From contig CM042150.1 in NCBI GenBank assembly GCA_023376005.1, positions 76,225,365 through 76,289,364 on the forward strand: a stretch of DNA of 64,000 nucleotides, in the 5' to 3' direction. Below are positions 44,338-56,299 of this stretch, piece by piece (position 1 is the stretch's first letter; each line of letters begins with the position of its first letter). Made by a program: the position numbers and the translations under genes. The notes beneath the pieces are model-generated. The model ran no database searches. It worked only from the letters and a program-made list of their open reading frames with translations, and was not told where the DNA came from. This DNA is from Doryteuthis pealeii. Its lineage: Eukaryota; Mollusca; Cephalopoda; Myopsida; Loliginidae.

Positions 44338-44541
44338 GTTTGCTATATTTATAAATAAAATGTGTGCAATATCAGTGATAGAGCATGTTAGGTTCTGATA
44401 ATCATATATCTGAGAAACTGACAGCAAGCAATATTGACTTGGAGTATATAAGGTATCCTTATATATATATGAGTATAGATAAAAGGATATGAAAACACCA
44501 CAAAATGCTGTTAAAGTGAAAACATTTTATAACATATTCAT

Positions 44542-44590
44542 AGCTGATATTGAACAATATTTCAATTTTATAAAAATCATCTTCAGAGCT
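44542..44590 (-). ncRNA. Hammerhead-like motif, well-paired
   Basis: On minus: AGCT, CTGAAGA, one extra T, stem II GATTTT/AAAATT with a TAT loop, GAAA, stem III of six pairs (ATATTG/CAATAT, loop TT), C (AUC triplet), AGCT. Stem I AGCT/AGCT pairs. All consensus core bases are present; the extra base before stem II departs from the canonical fold. It lies in AT-rich sequence with no recognised element. Confidence 0.55.
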
Positions 44591-44945
44591 TGTTTATACT
44601 CCATGTTGTTAAGAGCAGAGACAAAAGTCATATGAGTTCAAAACAAAAACCTTGATGTTGCAAAAAAGAAAAAAAGTTATACAATAGTTTCGAATGTAAG
44701 CACTCCCGCTGCATTTTTCTCGATCATCAGATTATGTATATCTTATAGTAACAGTTTTTAAAATAGAAGACATATTAACAAGTTTGACACTTGACGAATT
44801 CTCTTATTCAAAACGGTTGGTCTTCAACAGATTTAGAGAAAAATAATTTTTATTTTTGTAATTAATATTGTAAATTTTCTATTTTTTGTTTTTCTTACAT
44901 ATAAATATTTTGTTTTCTTATATATAAAGTAAAAAAGTATGAACG
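44591..44945. other. Unassigned
   Basis: Nothing recognised. Confidence 0.4.
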
Positions 44946-44946
44946 G

Positions 44947-44948
<2 letters not shown>

Positions 44949-44984
<36 letters not shown>

Positions 44985-45888
44985 AAGAATCCTAGAATCA
45001 GTAATAGTTACCAGGTGATCAAAAAATTATGAAACTTAAAGTAATGAAATGTTCTTGTTTGTTTATATCTATTGTTATACTAAAGCAGAGTTTATCAGCT
45101 TTTGCTTCCTAAAGGCTTTTTTACTGTTTAGTTTAATGACATGAAAATTATACTAAATTATTCCTTACTTTTAGGATTGAATTATGTTTGAAAAAAATTA
45201 TGTTTTATTTGGTTCTAATTATCTCTTTCTTCCCCTCTATGTATCTCTTGACTACCTTCTCATTATATAATCTTAGTTTCTCTGGAGAGTAGAGAGAGAG
45301 AGAGAGAACTGGGAGAATTTTAACTGTATTTCTATGTTAAATTTCACAACCAGCAACTTGTAGCTTAAATGAGGTCAAACATTTCCTTTCTTAGAAAGCT
45401 AACAAAAGGATTTTAAGGTTTCATCCAGCCGTATCTATCTATTTAAAAAAAAAATTTATTCGCTTTGCTAACTCCCTTTTTCCTAATCTCAATAATCTAC
45501 CCAGAACTGAATGTCTAGTATATATATATATATATATAGTATGTATTACAGGGGCCGGGTTAGCTCAGTCAGTAGAGCGTTCGGCTAGAAACCACAAGGT
45601 TCCTAGTTCGATACCGGTCCTCGCCAACTCAGCATATGAGTAGCACAGGATCTGTGCGGTAAAGTAAGGAGCTGATGGTAGGTGTGGCGCTCCACCTCAG
45701 ATGCTAAAAAAACAATCTCCTTGGTCTAGCGGTATTGAAAAGGGGATAGACTCCCTCGCTGACTGGCTGATACCGACATTAGGCTGCCCCGACGACTTTA
45801 CTTATATGTAAAAACAAGAAAATTTCATAACTTTAAGTTTCACAATCTTTTGATCATCAGGTAACACTTGCTGAATCTATGATTCTTG

Positions 45889-45941
<53 letters not shown>
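44949..45941. repeat. TA-bounded element with 77-bp inverted ends
   Basis: (TA)n at 44949-44981 and 45894-45941 enclose inverted arms 44985-45060 and 45811-45887 (GAAACTTAAAGT.ATGAAA against TTTCATAACTTTAAGTTTC). The right arm on minus contains CTGATGA, then GTGAAAC, a hammerhead-like core. The interior (45061-45550) is otherwise unassigned; a SINE-A sits at its right end. Confidence 0.75.
45551..45806 (+). mobile_element. SINE-A, near-consensus
   Basis: Complete head GGCCGGGTTAGCTCAGTCAG, B box GGTTCCTAGTTCGATACCGG, full body and 3' end GACGACTTTACTTATA. Both Pol III boxes look intact. One of the least diverged copies, hence probably young. Confidence 0.95.
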
Positions 45942-46583
<642 letters not shown>

Positions 46584-46930
46584 AAATTACTTTAATTTAT
46601 CATAAATGTTTAAACTTGTTATTTTTATCTTTAGTTCAATATTAGGAAAGTATTGAACTTAAACAAGCAACATGAATTTTTCAATATTTCATTAGTACAA
46701 CTGCATAATTATTTAAACATTATACACTAATATTCTCATCTTGATTAATATACAAGGGAAAACCTGAAAGGAAAGCTTTTTTAACACAAAAACTACAATA
46801 GATTCGAGGAATACTATAACACCATTGAATAGAGCAAGTTTTTCGCAATTAAAGACTATTTTGAATGAAGATCCTTCATACTACACCTGTAAAAGTTGCT
46901 TACTAATATAAAAGGTGAGTGGTTGGTGGT
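46584..46930. other. Unassigned
   Basis: Nothing recognised. Confidence 0.4.
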
Positions 46931-46934
46931 AGGT

Positions 46935-47178
46935 CAGTAAAGGTTGAATATTCCTACAAATTGATTTAATTTAGAGTTTTCCTTCTCTTGAACCAGTTGC
47001 TATAAAAAAAGACTAAAGAGCCCAGTTTGCCTTAGTAGCTTTAGGGAGAATAGTTGGATTGATACCTTTCCCAAGGGTATTAGTGCTATGTGAAATGCAA
47101 ACAGCCTCATCCAGGATTTTAACTCAGAAAGCAGAGTTCATTTCCAATGACAATAACCATTATGCCATGAGCATCTCT
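46935..47178 (-). mobile_element. SINE-B copy
   Basis: GAGTTTTCCTTCTCTTGAACC, GAGCCCAGTTTGCC, CTTTCCCAAGGGTATTAGTGC and CATTATGCCATGAGCATCTC on minus. Head retained, tail decayed. Confidence 0.82.
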
Positions 47179-47654
47179 ACTATCAGAGTACAATTGTATA
47201 TAATAATCATAATCCCTCATCTCAGAACTTTAGACAAAAATGAATTAAATATTAGTCATCTTTTTATGACAGGTAAACTCATGAATATGAATATCAAATA
47301 AATATTTATCAAATAGATATAAAAAAATAAATATAGAAAAATAAATATTTAAATAAATGAATTTCAAATGTAATTTTTTTTCATCACAAATCACAATTAA
47401 ATGACAAAAGAGGATGTGAGTTCAAATCTCATGAAGAGTTTATTCTTTATTTTGTTCGTATATGGGCTGCTTCTCACTGTTGTAGAGGTAAATAACAACA
47501 AAATGGCACCAAAAATCAGAGAAAAGGTTAATAGGCTTCAATATTATAGCTCTTATAGCTTAGATGGTAAAGCAGTTGATACAGAAAATCAGGCTTCTTC
47601 AATGCAAAAGGGAACAAGATTGTCCTTTACTGTTTTTTTCCAATACAAATCATT
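47179..47654. other. Unassigned
   Basis: The 109-codon frame 47401-47730 ends inside SINE-C and is not recognised. Confidence 0.4.
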
Positions 47655-47772
47655 TATCACTCTACAGTTTGGCTTATTTATTGGCATATCAACCAACATA
47701 GGTTATTCAATGCCAAAGCAATCCTTGTAGAAAAATAGTAGTGACATTATTTAACTCATATGTGGGTTCAAG
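47655..47772 (-). mobile_element. SINE-C 3' part
   Basis: GGCATATCAACCAACATAGG, AATGCCAAAGCAATCCTTGTAG and TTATTTAACTCATATGTGGG on minus. Confidence 0.78.
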
Positions 47773-48481
47773 TATAGTAAATATAAAAACTGAGTAAGTC
47801 ACAATTAAAAAGTAATCAGAATTAAGATGAAGAAAAATGCTAGTTACAATTAATAACAAAAGGATTAAAATGATATATCAAACATCTTAATTTTGTACAA
47901 ACTGTTTAAGATGTGCCTCAGTACTCATGTTAAATTAATATACATATAAATAGGAAGTTATTGAGTTAGTATAATGACAATATTTTGTTTTCTTGCAAAC
48001 TAAAGAATTATTCTTATGATGAATTATTATTGACTTTTCACTTATAATGCAAAATGACTAATTTCCCTCCTTCAAAATCAGCAGCAGCTTCATTGAACAT
48101 AATAAAGGTCAGACTGTTTAACTCAGTCTGTTTAATTAACATTCATCTTCATTTTCATGATGAACTGTTTTTCTTTATAAAGACAGAAACAATCTGTTGT
48201 TTTCTATAATTTGTTTCTTGACTGAATAATTCATTTGAGACAGAAAATAAAAAATTTTGTATTCAAAATTATGGAACAACTTGCTTTTGGTTATTTGACA
48301 TTCAACATCAGTTGTGTCAATTTTTTTCTTATTTCATCACTTTCAAGTGTTGGATTTAACACTCACTTGTCTTCTTCACCATTTCCAGACAGAATTCATA
48401 TACAAATTTTACTGATTTTAAATTCATAAGCGACCTATACAAGTTTACTCCTCTCTCAAATAAAAATTGGGGAGGGGGGTA
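47773..48481. other. Unassigned
   Basis: Nothing recognised. Confidence 0.4.
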
Positions 48482-48813
48482 GTCTCCATGGCGTAGTGGT
48501 TTGGTTTGGTTTGATTTTGTTTTACGGCATATCAACCTCAGTGGGTCATCTAATGCTGATAAAGTTTTGAAATAAATCAATTCTTAATAGATAATACAAT
48601 TTTTATAAATACATTTTTCTATTTAACCCATAGATGGGACTTGGCGTAGTGGTTAAGGTACTGAACTGCAACATCATAGTATTGGAGTTTGAACTCCAAT
48701 TACATTATTAAATTCACTTTGAGACAAATGTAATCCCCCAACTACGGGTTAAATAGTACCACTATTGTTTTACAAAAGTGGCTTTGGTGTTGAATAACCC
48801 ATTGAGGTTGATA
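48482..48813 (+). mobile_element. SINE-C host copy, interrupted
   Basis: Plus-strand head begins TCTCCATGGCGTAGTGGTT (48484-48501), is split by a 141-bp insert, resumes GGCGTAGTGGTTAAGGTACTG (48643) with B box GGAGTTTGAACTCC, then the SINE-C body to GTTGAATAACCCATTGAGG. A Helitron-like element starts at 48814 within its tail. Confidence 0.82.
48502..48642 (-). mobile_element. Truncated SINE-C-type tail inserted in SINE-C
   Basis: Target duplication GGCGTAGTGGTT at 48490-48501 and 48643-48654. The insert starts with the GGTTTGGTTTGATTTTG and TTACGGCATATCAACC tail and ends CTATTTAACCCATAGATGGG, a 5'-truncated copy on minus. Confidence 0.8.
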
Positions 48814-49469
48814 TCATATTATAATGGAGATTGTGGGTTTGTCTGTCTGTAACCGAAACTATATTACTATACAAGTCACAATTCCTTTCGTTATTTACAT
48901 CATATTCTCCATGATTTTATTTTTATTTAAACCTCAATTATTAATAAAATTGTTTTACATTACTTACACTGTTGACCATATCTACATACTAATAACATGC
49001 AATTGTATTTATATATACAACAAAATAGAGGTTTACAGTGTGAATAGGAAGGCTAATTTGCATATTGATCTTAAAAAATTGATTTTAATAAATATATGCT
49101 TAGTATTATTGATTTCTAATTGTTTGGTTTTATCTTATTGAATATGAGCAAAAATTCTCTTCAATAAATCTTAAAAGAAATCCCTTAACAAGAAGAAATA
49201 ACTGTAATATTATTCTTTACTTCCTATTTTAACTAAACAGTTTAATTAGGAAAATTTACCAATGAAAGATGGGAGTAACGGAAAATGATGGAAGAGTTAG
49301 TTTCAAAGTTGTTCTATTTTTCAATCATACCCACTCTGTTCAAAATCTTTTTATTTACATTCTTATTCAGTTTCATTAGCCTTTCTAATTTAATATGATA
49401 TTTTATTATAAGATTTAACTAAAATACTTGCACCCGGAGAGTGCATATATTTGCTAGTATATTTGCTAG
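48814..49469 (+). mobile_element. Helitron-like non-autonomous element, copy 2
   Basis: Host A then TC at 48814; shares its entire length with 32974-33602. The 3' hairpin TGCAC-CCGGAGA-GTGCA (five pairs) is followed by TTTGCTAG and host T at 49454-49458. The terminal 12 bp (TATATTTGCTAG) is duplicated in tandem, so the true end may be 49457 or 49469. It disrupts the SINE-C tail, whose A-rich end may resume after 49470. Confidence 0.78.
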
Positions 49470-49547
49470 TACTAAACAAAGAAATATATTTGGGGAGAAT
49501 TATCTCCACATTTTGAGCTAAATGCATTTTTACTCATGAGCATATGG

Positions 49548-49745
49548 TTGGATAAATGCTGAAAGGACCAGTTCCAGCGATATCACTGAAATTAAGCAGC
49601 AATGGGCCTGTTTAATTTGGTGACCACTTAATCAATAGCAGATACTATAAGTAACCTGAGTCCTTCATTTATCAATATCACCTGATTCAACATTAGATGA
49701 CTCAAAAAGGGTTAATATGCCATAAAACAAAACAACCAACCTATA
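49548..49745 (+). mobile_element. 5S rRNA-derived SINE, best copy
   Basis: GATATCACTGAAATTAAGCAGC and AATGGGCCTGTTTAATTTGGTGACC match 5S rRNA around the internal promoter, with a small deletion. Body TACTATAAGTAACCTGAGTCC; the tail ATTAGATGACTC...TTAATATGCCATAAAACAAAAC equals the reverse complement of the SINE-C tail. Confidence 0.82.
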
Positions 49746-51365
49746 ACTGGTTTTTATAGTATTATAATTTGATCATATGTTGATGAAAAATTACTAAATA
49801 AATTCATAATTCTGAAGCATATTGCTTATGACAATATCTACCAACTTCCAACAGAACCTGAAAATATAAAATGATGTGCATTACCCATTATTTGTGTGTG
49901 TATCTATTCTTGTTTATGTTTTTGCTTTCATCAATTGTTTTCATTGCAAATTGCACCCATTCATAAAAACTAAATAATATTAAGATAATAATTTTCTTTG
50001 TTTAATAATTGTTTTCTTTTTTTGATAATCTGAATTTTTGCTATTTAAAAAATACTAAAAGAAAAAATAATTATATATACTCTTTAGTATAAAGTCTAAG
50101 CGCAGCTAAAAGGTTAACAATTGCTATCTATTTTTCTTTTAGGTTTGATGAAATAATATTAGCACATATACCTAACAAAAATAAAAGAAATATTATTTTG
50201 GTAAAAATAAACAAAAAATAAGAAAACAAATTTGAATGCAAAATGAATCGAAGATTGGTTTTACTTTTCTAAAAAGTTGACAGCCAAATTTTGCAGCCAG
50301 GAATAATCAATACAATCCCCTATAAAAAATAGATATTATGAGACAAATAAGACTGAAAACAAATATTGAAACATTTTTAATAACCTGTTTTGCTTCTTTT
50401 TTTTTAATAAGGAATTTTTAAAGCAAAATATGCAAATGGCTCTGTTAGAGCAGAATGCCTATTATTGTCAATATATATATATGGTTGACTCTGAACATTA
50501 TTTGGGTTGAAAATAAGTGTTACATGATAGGGTTGCCTATTCATTTCATAATGTAGTGTAAAAGTATTTCAATTCAAATGTTAACGTGTAATTCTGGAGA
50601 AAAGTCATGGAAAAAAACCATAGATTTGAGAGGCAGATGCTGACCCCTGACCTGGAAATTCTGTGGGAAAGTTTAGAAGCTTGATGTGAATATTGCAACC
50701 TCTGAGTTCTTCTTTGTGCTTATAGAATGTTGGGTCTTGGGAAATATCCAGAAATAAAATGAGTCTTCATGTTCATTATTAAGAACAGAATAAACCTGGT
50801 GAAATATACACCTGAGAAAGATCCAGATGATAGCGAGACCCTGATGAAGAAGATGAGAGAACTCAAACCAGATAGCAGAAAAAAACATTAGAAAGAAGAT
50901 AAGATAAAGATAATAAGAGTAATAAAGAGGCTATTTAACCTAAGAAGTCAATTTGGCAGCAATTACATTAAATTATATATAATATCATTATATAATCTGA
51001 CCTAGACAATCAGGCAGACACTGCAGCCTTATATATATATATAGATATATAATCTGTCACATAATATGAAATGATGAGTAACCACTTTAAGTAGATCCTT
51101 CTTTCTCTGGTTGTATTTCATCAACCTGGAATTTATAAGTACAACATAACTCTGTTTCTCTGTCATGTGACATATTGTTAAAAGTCTCATTCTAATATGC
51201 AGTAGCTCTTAAGTGAAACAAAAAATAAAGCAGAAATATGTCAATATTCTGAATTTAAACCAGAATGTGTTATTTTCCATTAGTTTAAGATTTACAATGA
51301 ATGCCTCAATTCATTTTCACAGAAACTATAACACATACACAATTTTAAGGGGACTTTACCAATAA
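49746..51365. other. Unassigned AT-rich stretch
   Basis: No gene or repeat recognised over 1.6 kb. The 71-codon minus frame at 50673 is not recognisable. Confidence 0.45.
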
Positions 51366-51367
51366 AA

Positions 51368-51369
<2 letters not shown>

Positions 51370-51399
<30 letters not shown>
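51370..51399. repeat. (TA)n microsatellite
   Basis: TA array of 30 bp. Confidence 0.95.
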
Positions 51400-51407
51400 C
51401 GTCACAT

Positions 51408-51691
51408 ATAATATATGCCCCCTTATGCCTAGACTATGTAGTTGTGGACATGTCAGTGCTCCTCTATAGCTGCACCACTTGGACTTTCAGGAAATGCTTG
51501 GAAAGAAAGCTAGATAGGAACTTCACAAGGATGCTACATCCTGTCCTTAACAAATTTCGGAAGCAACACCCCAAAAAATGCAGCTGTACAGCCACTTACC
51601 TCCTATCACACAAAACAAACAAGCAGAAGTAAGAATGAACTCATAAGTAATGTTTTCCTGTGAACACAAGTGCACATCAGGGTAGGCCAAC

Positions 51692-51724
<33 letters not shown>

Positions 51725-51758
51725 CTCAGATTGATCAGCTCAGTGCAGCTACTCAATG
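51408..51758 (+). pseudogene. LINE-X C-terminal fragment, 62-codon frame
   Basis: The frame at 51444 reads 'VLLYSCTTWTFRKCLERKLD' then 'RNFTRMLHPVLNK': the LINE-X tail block, well preserved. It continues to AGCTCAGTGCAGCTACTCAATGC. A 32-base poly-A at about 51690-51721 interrupts the coding region where other copies have a short A-run. Confidence 0.82.
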
Positions 51759-52760
51759 CTTTGAGGGTGGGTGGCGAAAAATGAAAAATTTTTGTAATCT
51801 ATTTTTGTCTATAAAATGAGTTCTAGAACTTCCCTACTCCTAAATATTGGTTAATAAAAGCATTTTTGCCCAGGAAATCCAAGAATACTATCATAAAAGT
51901 CTTAAACTTAACCAATTTTACATTATTGATGATTTCTAATTTTTTCATAGCAAGATCAATATTTCTATATGGCACTGCATATATGACAAATTTTTTTTCT
52001 GTTATTATTTCAAATATTTTGAATATTATTTGTACCAAAAAGATAGTTTGATATTTACTCAGAACTGAAGCTATAACATCAATTAAAATTTTGCAAATCA
52101 GAAATCATTCATAACTTAAAAGTGGTTGCCATTTTTTGCGACCGACCACCCTAATTTACAAAGGAAAAAATCAACATAACCCCACCAATTTCTAGAATTG
52201 GAAGATTAAATTTTTGGGATTGTCTAACTTTAACATAGTCCCCACCTAGACAAAATTTCAGGAAAATTGAAGTGCAAAATTTTCGCAAATTTTAATGAAA
52301 TATTGTAGCTTCAGTTCTGAACAAAAAAAAACAAACTATTTTTTTGGTTCAACTAATGATCAGTATATGTGAAATAATAATAGAAAAAGTCTTTGTCGTA
52401 GATGCAGTGTCACATTGGAATATTGATCTTGCTATGAAAAAATAGAAAATCATCAATAACTTTAAATAGGTTAAGTTTCAAACTTTTTTGATAGCATTCT
52501 TGGATTTCCTGGGCAAAAATGCTTTTATAAACCAATTTTTAGGAGTATGGAAGCTCTTGAACTCATTTTACAAAAAAAAAAAATTACAAAAAGTCGCCAT
52601 TTTTTGCAAACCCTGCCCAATTTGCAGAGCTAAAAATTGACATAAGTCCACCAATTTTTGGAATTGGAAGCTCAAATTTTGGGGATTGACTAATTTTAAC
52701 ATAGTCCATACCTGTACAAAATTTCAGAAAAATTAACGAGGGTGGGTGACAATTTTACTT
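51759..52760. repeat. Composite inverted/direct repeat with GGGTGG ends
   Basis: Arms 51811-52075 and 52303-52572 are inverted copies (about 80 percent by eye). Two direct copies of about 145 bp (from GCCATTTTTTGC to CAAAATTTCAG) lie at 52128-52270 and 52595-52730. Boundaries repeat GAGGGTGGGTGRC (51761 and 52739), with the reverse complement of AGGGTGGTCGGTCGC at 52139-52153. No coding frame. Likely nested or tandem MITE-like DNA elements. Confidence 0.75.
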
Positions 52761-52777
52761 TTTTTTGGATGATTTGA

Positions 52778-52814
52778 CATATATATATATATATATTATA
52801 TATATATATATATG
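52778..52814. repeat. (TA)n microsatellite
   Basis: TA array with one inversion of phase. Confidence 0.95.
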
Positions 52815-53580
52815 AAACAACCTATACATTGTATATTGAATAGATTTTAAGCATTTTTTGGTTGAAAATCAGAAAACCATTATTTTTGTTGAAATGCATA
52901 AACTTCTTATTTTGTTTCATTGAAAATGATTTTTGGCTTTTGCTGTACAAACATATAACAATCTTTTTTTGTTGTTGTTGGTATTGAAGGTAATTCTGGT
53001 TTATTTATAAAGAATTCTTTTCTTGAAAAGCAAAGAGCTTAACTCTGAGTCCCAGCAGCAAAAAGCACTGCAGATCTGTGATTTCTTTGTGTCTAGTCGG
53101 CATAAAGATGTACAAATCAAGGGGCTGTCGAGGGTAAACACAGACTAGTTCTTTAGAAAGATTTAGGGTGGTTGTTGGCAGGAATTTTCTCTTGAAAATC
53201 TTTATTCTGTCTTTGATCAGTTCTTGTGAAAAATATCACAGGAAAATTTTACTGACTTTTCTATCTTGTCTTGATCTTTATTCAAAGCAGAATCATGGAA
53301 GATCAAGACAAGCGTGTTGCATGAAAAGTTTTCTGGTATATTTAGATAAGATAATGTATGCAATGGAAAAGTTTTGACCATTACTGATTTTTTCTCACTT
53401 CATATTAACTAACATATTTGCTTCTTTTGGTTTATTGTTTAATAATTTACACTTAGACATTTAATTCCTTTTTTCACATCTTTAAATCAGTCAAGAAACA
53501 ACTCATAGAAAACAATGCATTGTTTCTGTCAACAATATTTATTATACATTTTTTATGTAAGGAATAGTTGACTTTATTTG
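52815..53580. other. Unassigned
   Basis: Nothing recognised; the 69-codon frame at 53168 has no family match. Confidence 0.4.
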
Positions 53581-53581
53581 A

Positions 53582-53856
53582 TAAAGTAAGTAAAGTAAAG
53601 TAAAGTCGACGGGGCGGCCTAAAGTCGGTATCAGCCAGTCAGCGAGGGAGTCTATCCCCTTTTCAATAGCGCTAGACCAAGGAGATTGTTTTAGCATCTG
53701 AGGTGGAGCGCCACACCTACCACCAGCTCCTTACTTTACCGCACAGATCCCTGTGCTACTCATACGCTGAGTTGGCGGGGACCGGTATCGAACTAGGAAC
53801 CTTGTGATTTCTAGCCGAACGCTCTACCGACTGAGCTAACCCGGCCCCTAAAGTAA
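53582..53856 (-). mobile_element. SINE-A, full length, with short TSD
   Basis: TAAAGTAA at 53582-53589 and 53849-53856 flanks a near-consensus minus-strand SINE-A ending in GAGCTAACCCGGCCCC (complete head). Tail (GTAAA)n. The duplication partly overlaps the tail repeat, so it is provisional. Probably young. Confidence 0.92.
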
Positions 53857-54024
53857 ACTTGTTGAATTTTCTCTACACTCTCATTTTCTGCATCATATTT
53901 TAGAATTAATTAAATGAATAATGAGCCTTTTAAGTAGGGCTGAATTTATAAAGGGGCAAAATGGACAATGTAATAATTATAAAATTAGTTTTATTATTGA
54001 GAAAATAATCGTGATTTCCTGCAA

Positions 54025-54205
54025 GCTGGAAAGAATTATATTGATACCAGTCCCATTTCATAATCTGATCTGTGTGATAAAGTGGGGAGCTGACGGTAGG
54101 TGTAACACCCTACCTCATCCAAAACAATCTCCCCCTCACTGATAGACTTCCTTGCTTTCCGGCTGATACTGATAATAGGCCACTCAGCCAATTTTACTTA
54201 CCTTA
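54025..54205 (+). mobile_element. SINE-A with internal deletions
   Basis: TTGATACCAGTCCCATTTC, GATAAAGTGGGGAGCTGACGG and ACTGATAATAGGCCACTCAG in SINE-A order, shortened. Confidence 0.78.
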
Positions 54206-54299
54206 TTTATGTAGATATTCAGATACTTGCATCTCAAATGATAGTGGCTATTTCAAGATAAAATGATATCAATTTTTCACAAACAACCTGAATACACAG

Positions 54300-54338
<39 letters not shown>
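54300..54338. repeat. (CA)n(TA)n microsatellite
   Basis: Mixed dinucleotide array. Confidence 0.95.
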
Positions 54339-54341
<3 letters not shown>

Positions 54342-54385
54342 GAGATTGTATGTTTTCCTATCTGTAACTGAAACTGTAAAAATTA
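54339..54385 (+). mobile_element. Helitron-like 5' fragment
   Basis: ATAATAGAGATTGTATGTTTTCC followed by ATCTGTAACTGAAACTGTAA resembles the first 45 bp of the elements at 32974 and 48814; the similarity then stops. Confidence 0.45.
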
Positions 54386-54907
54386 GTAAAGGTTATTCTC
54401 ACAGTTAATAACCTAACATATTTTTTTACGATTACTTTTTTATATCTATTTTTCACGGAACATAACATATTTTTTCTTTTAACAAATTCATTTTACTTCA
54501 ACATTTTTATTTCTCATGTACCTAATTTAATTTCTATGTTGAGGCAACTTGAGAGCCACCTTAACCAGAAGTACCCCAAAGTCTATATCCGGTCCTGCTT
54601 TTGGGTTCCAATGGTAACTACAGTAAATGATAAATTATGATATTGATGCCCCTATTTAGGAATGAATGAAGGATTCTAATTAAGTATTTTATAGTTATCT
54701 CTGTTATATTATGAATTTAGATTATTTAAAATAAAATGTATGTTGAATACATACCTCATAGAATTATCATAGCAAATTAGACCAGACATTGTTTTATTCT
54801 CTAAGTTAAGGCATTTTATGTGTATTGTTCAATTTTTCTATGATTTATGGTTTTTGCTTGTTTACATTTACATATATTCAATTCAATATTTACAATTACA
54901 TGTATTC
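54386..54907. other. Unassigned
   Basis: Nothing recognised. Confidence 0.4.
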
Positions 54908-55090
54908 AATATTCAAATATGGGTTATTCAATTCCAAAGACATACCAGTAAAAAAACAGTAGTGGTACTATTTAACCCATATCTGCAGGGGTTCATACCT
55001 TTCCCAAGTGTATTAGTCTAAAAGTTAATGTAATTGTGTGACTGAAGTCGCAGTTCATTAAGTTAACCACTATGCCACGGGGGATTCCTC
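54908..55090 (-). mobile_element. SINE-C copy
   Basis: GGGTTATTCAATTCCAAAG, ACTATTTAACCCATATCTGC, CTTTCCCAAGTGTATTAGTC and GTTAACCACTATGCCACGG on minus, with the tRNA-like head at the right. Confidence 0.85.
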
Positions 55091-56299
55091 TATCATATGC
55101 TCTTGATATCTTTGCTTGGTCTACTGATTACATAATTTGATGTGTGCAGATTCCTTCAACTGTTTTCTTCAGTGCTGCACCTGGTCAATTATTTAATCAA
55201 TAACATTAGAAGATTTTAAAAACATATTTTCTTAAATTATGGATGCTTTTTTGAATCAATCTTCTTTTCCAGAATTTGTAGAGAAAGTAAATGAAACAAT
55301 TATCAATATTTGATTAAATGGAACAAGATATTTATATTAATAATTGGGAAGAGTTTGTTTGTCTAGTCTTTATAGACAAACATCTTGACACAGAGCAACT
55401 ATGTTTATTATGAATACTTATAGTGCCCAGAGAAAGATGTTGACATTAAAAAAGTTGTTTCTCATGAAGAGAGGTCTTAAGGGGAGACTCTAACAATAAA
55501 GAATGAATTTGTCAAACATAAGAAAATGAACTAATCATTTGCCTCACTAAAATAATTATTGTCATTTAATTAAATATCATTAAATAGGTACTTCTTCAAG
55601 CTGAAGAAATAAATCATATAACATTATTGCTTAATTAGGAATAACAATTTGTATAAAGAATACAAATTTTAAAATTGGTTAATCAAGTGTCATACACTTT
55701 AATTAAAAATATTTCTCTGTAAAATTCTGTGAAATTTATAACAAAATAACATTAACTTTATAAGATAATATAAAACTATAATTTCTAAGTCTCTTTTCTG
55801 TTATGTAGACTTATCTTTTATCAGATCACAATTTGTACTAAGTAATAATTTTACTGTCATAATAACCAGCCGCAAATAATATATTGACCACTTACTCTGT
55901 GTAGACAGGTACTTTGACTAGTACCTGATATTTGTCAACATTTCAATGTTAATGCTCTAAATGCAATCCTAGAATAGAATGATTGCAATTGATGTAGGAA
56001 ATGGTTGTAATTATTAGGAAAATAAACACAAGAATATTGACAGAAGCAATAAAGAGAATGTGACTGGAAACAAAAGAAAAAGTGAAAGGTTAATGCCTTC
56101 TTAATGTCAATAAATTGCTTGAAAGAAGAAGTATAACTAAAAAGACATCCAGAATTTGAAAAATATGCAGAATTCTTTTAATGTTATCTATCAGTTACTT
56201 ATGAATGTGTACCATTTTATAATGCATTAGATTAAAATCAGATGACAAAGATGCTCATGTAAAGCATTCTTTAACTTTATACAGTAATACTCTTGGATG
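55091..56299. other. Unassigned AT-rich stretch
   Basis: No gene recognised in 1.2 kb. 55313-55349 reappears at 56495-56531 (see findings). Confidence 0.45.

Noticed and set aside
45551..45620. tRNA gene with intact A and B boxes
   Set aside because: The sequence continues directly into the SINE-A body and has many sister copies; the cloverleaf after the B box is not completed as in a tRNA.
49560..49640. 5S rRNA gene
   Set aside because: Only the middle to 3' part resembles 5S, with deletions, and it is fused to a SINE body and tail.
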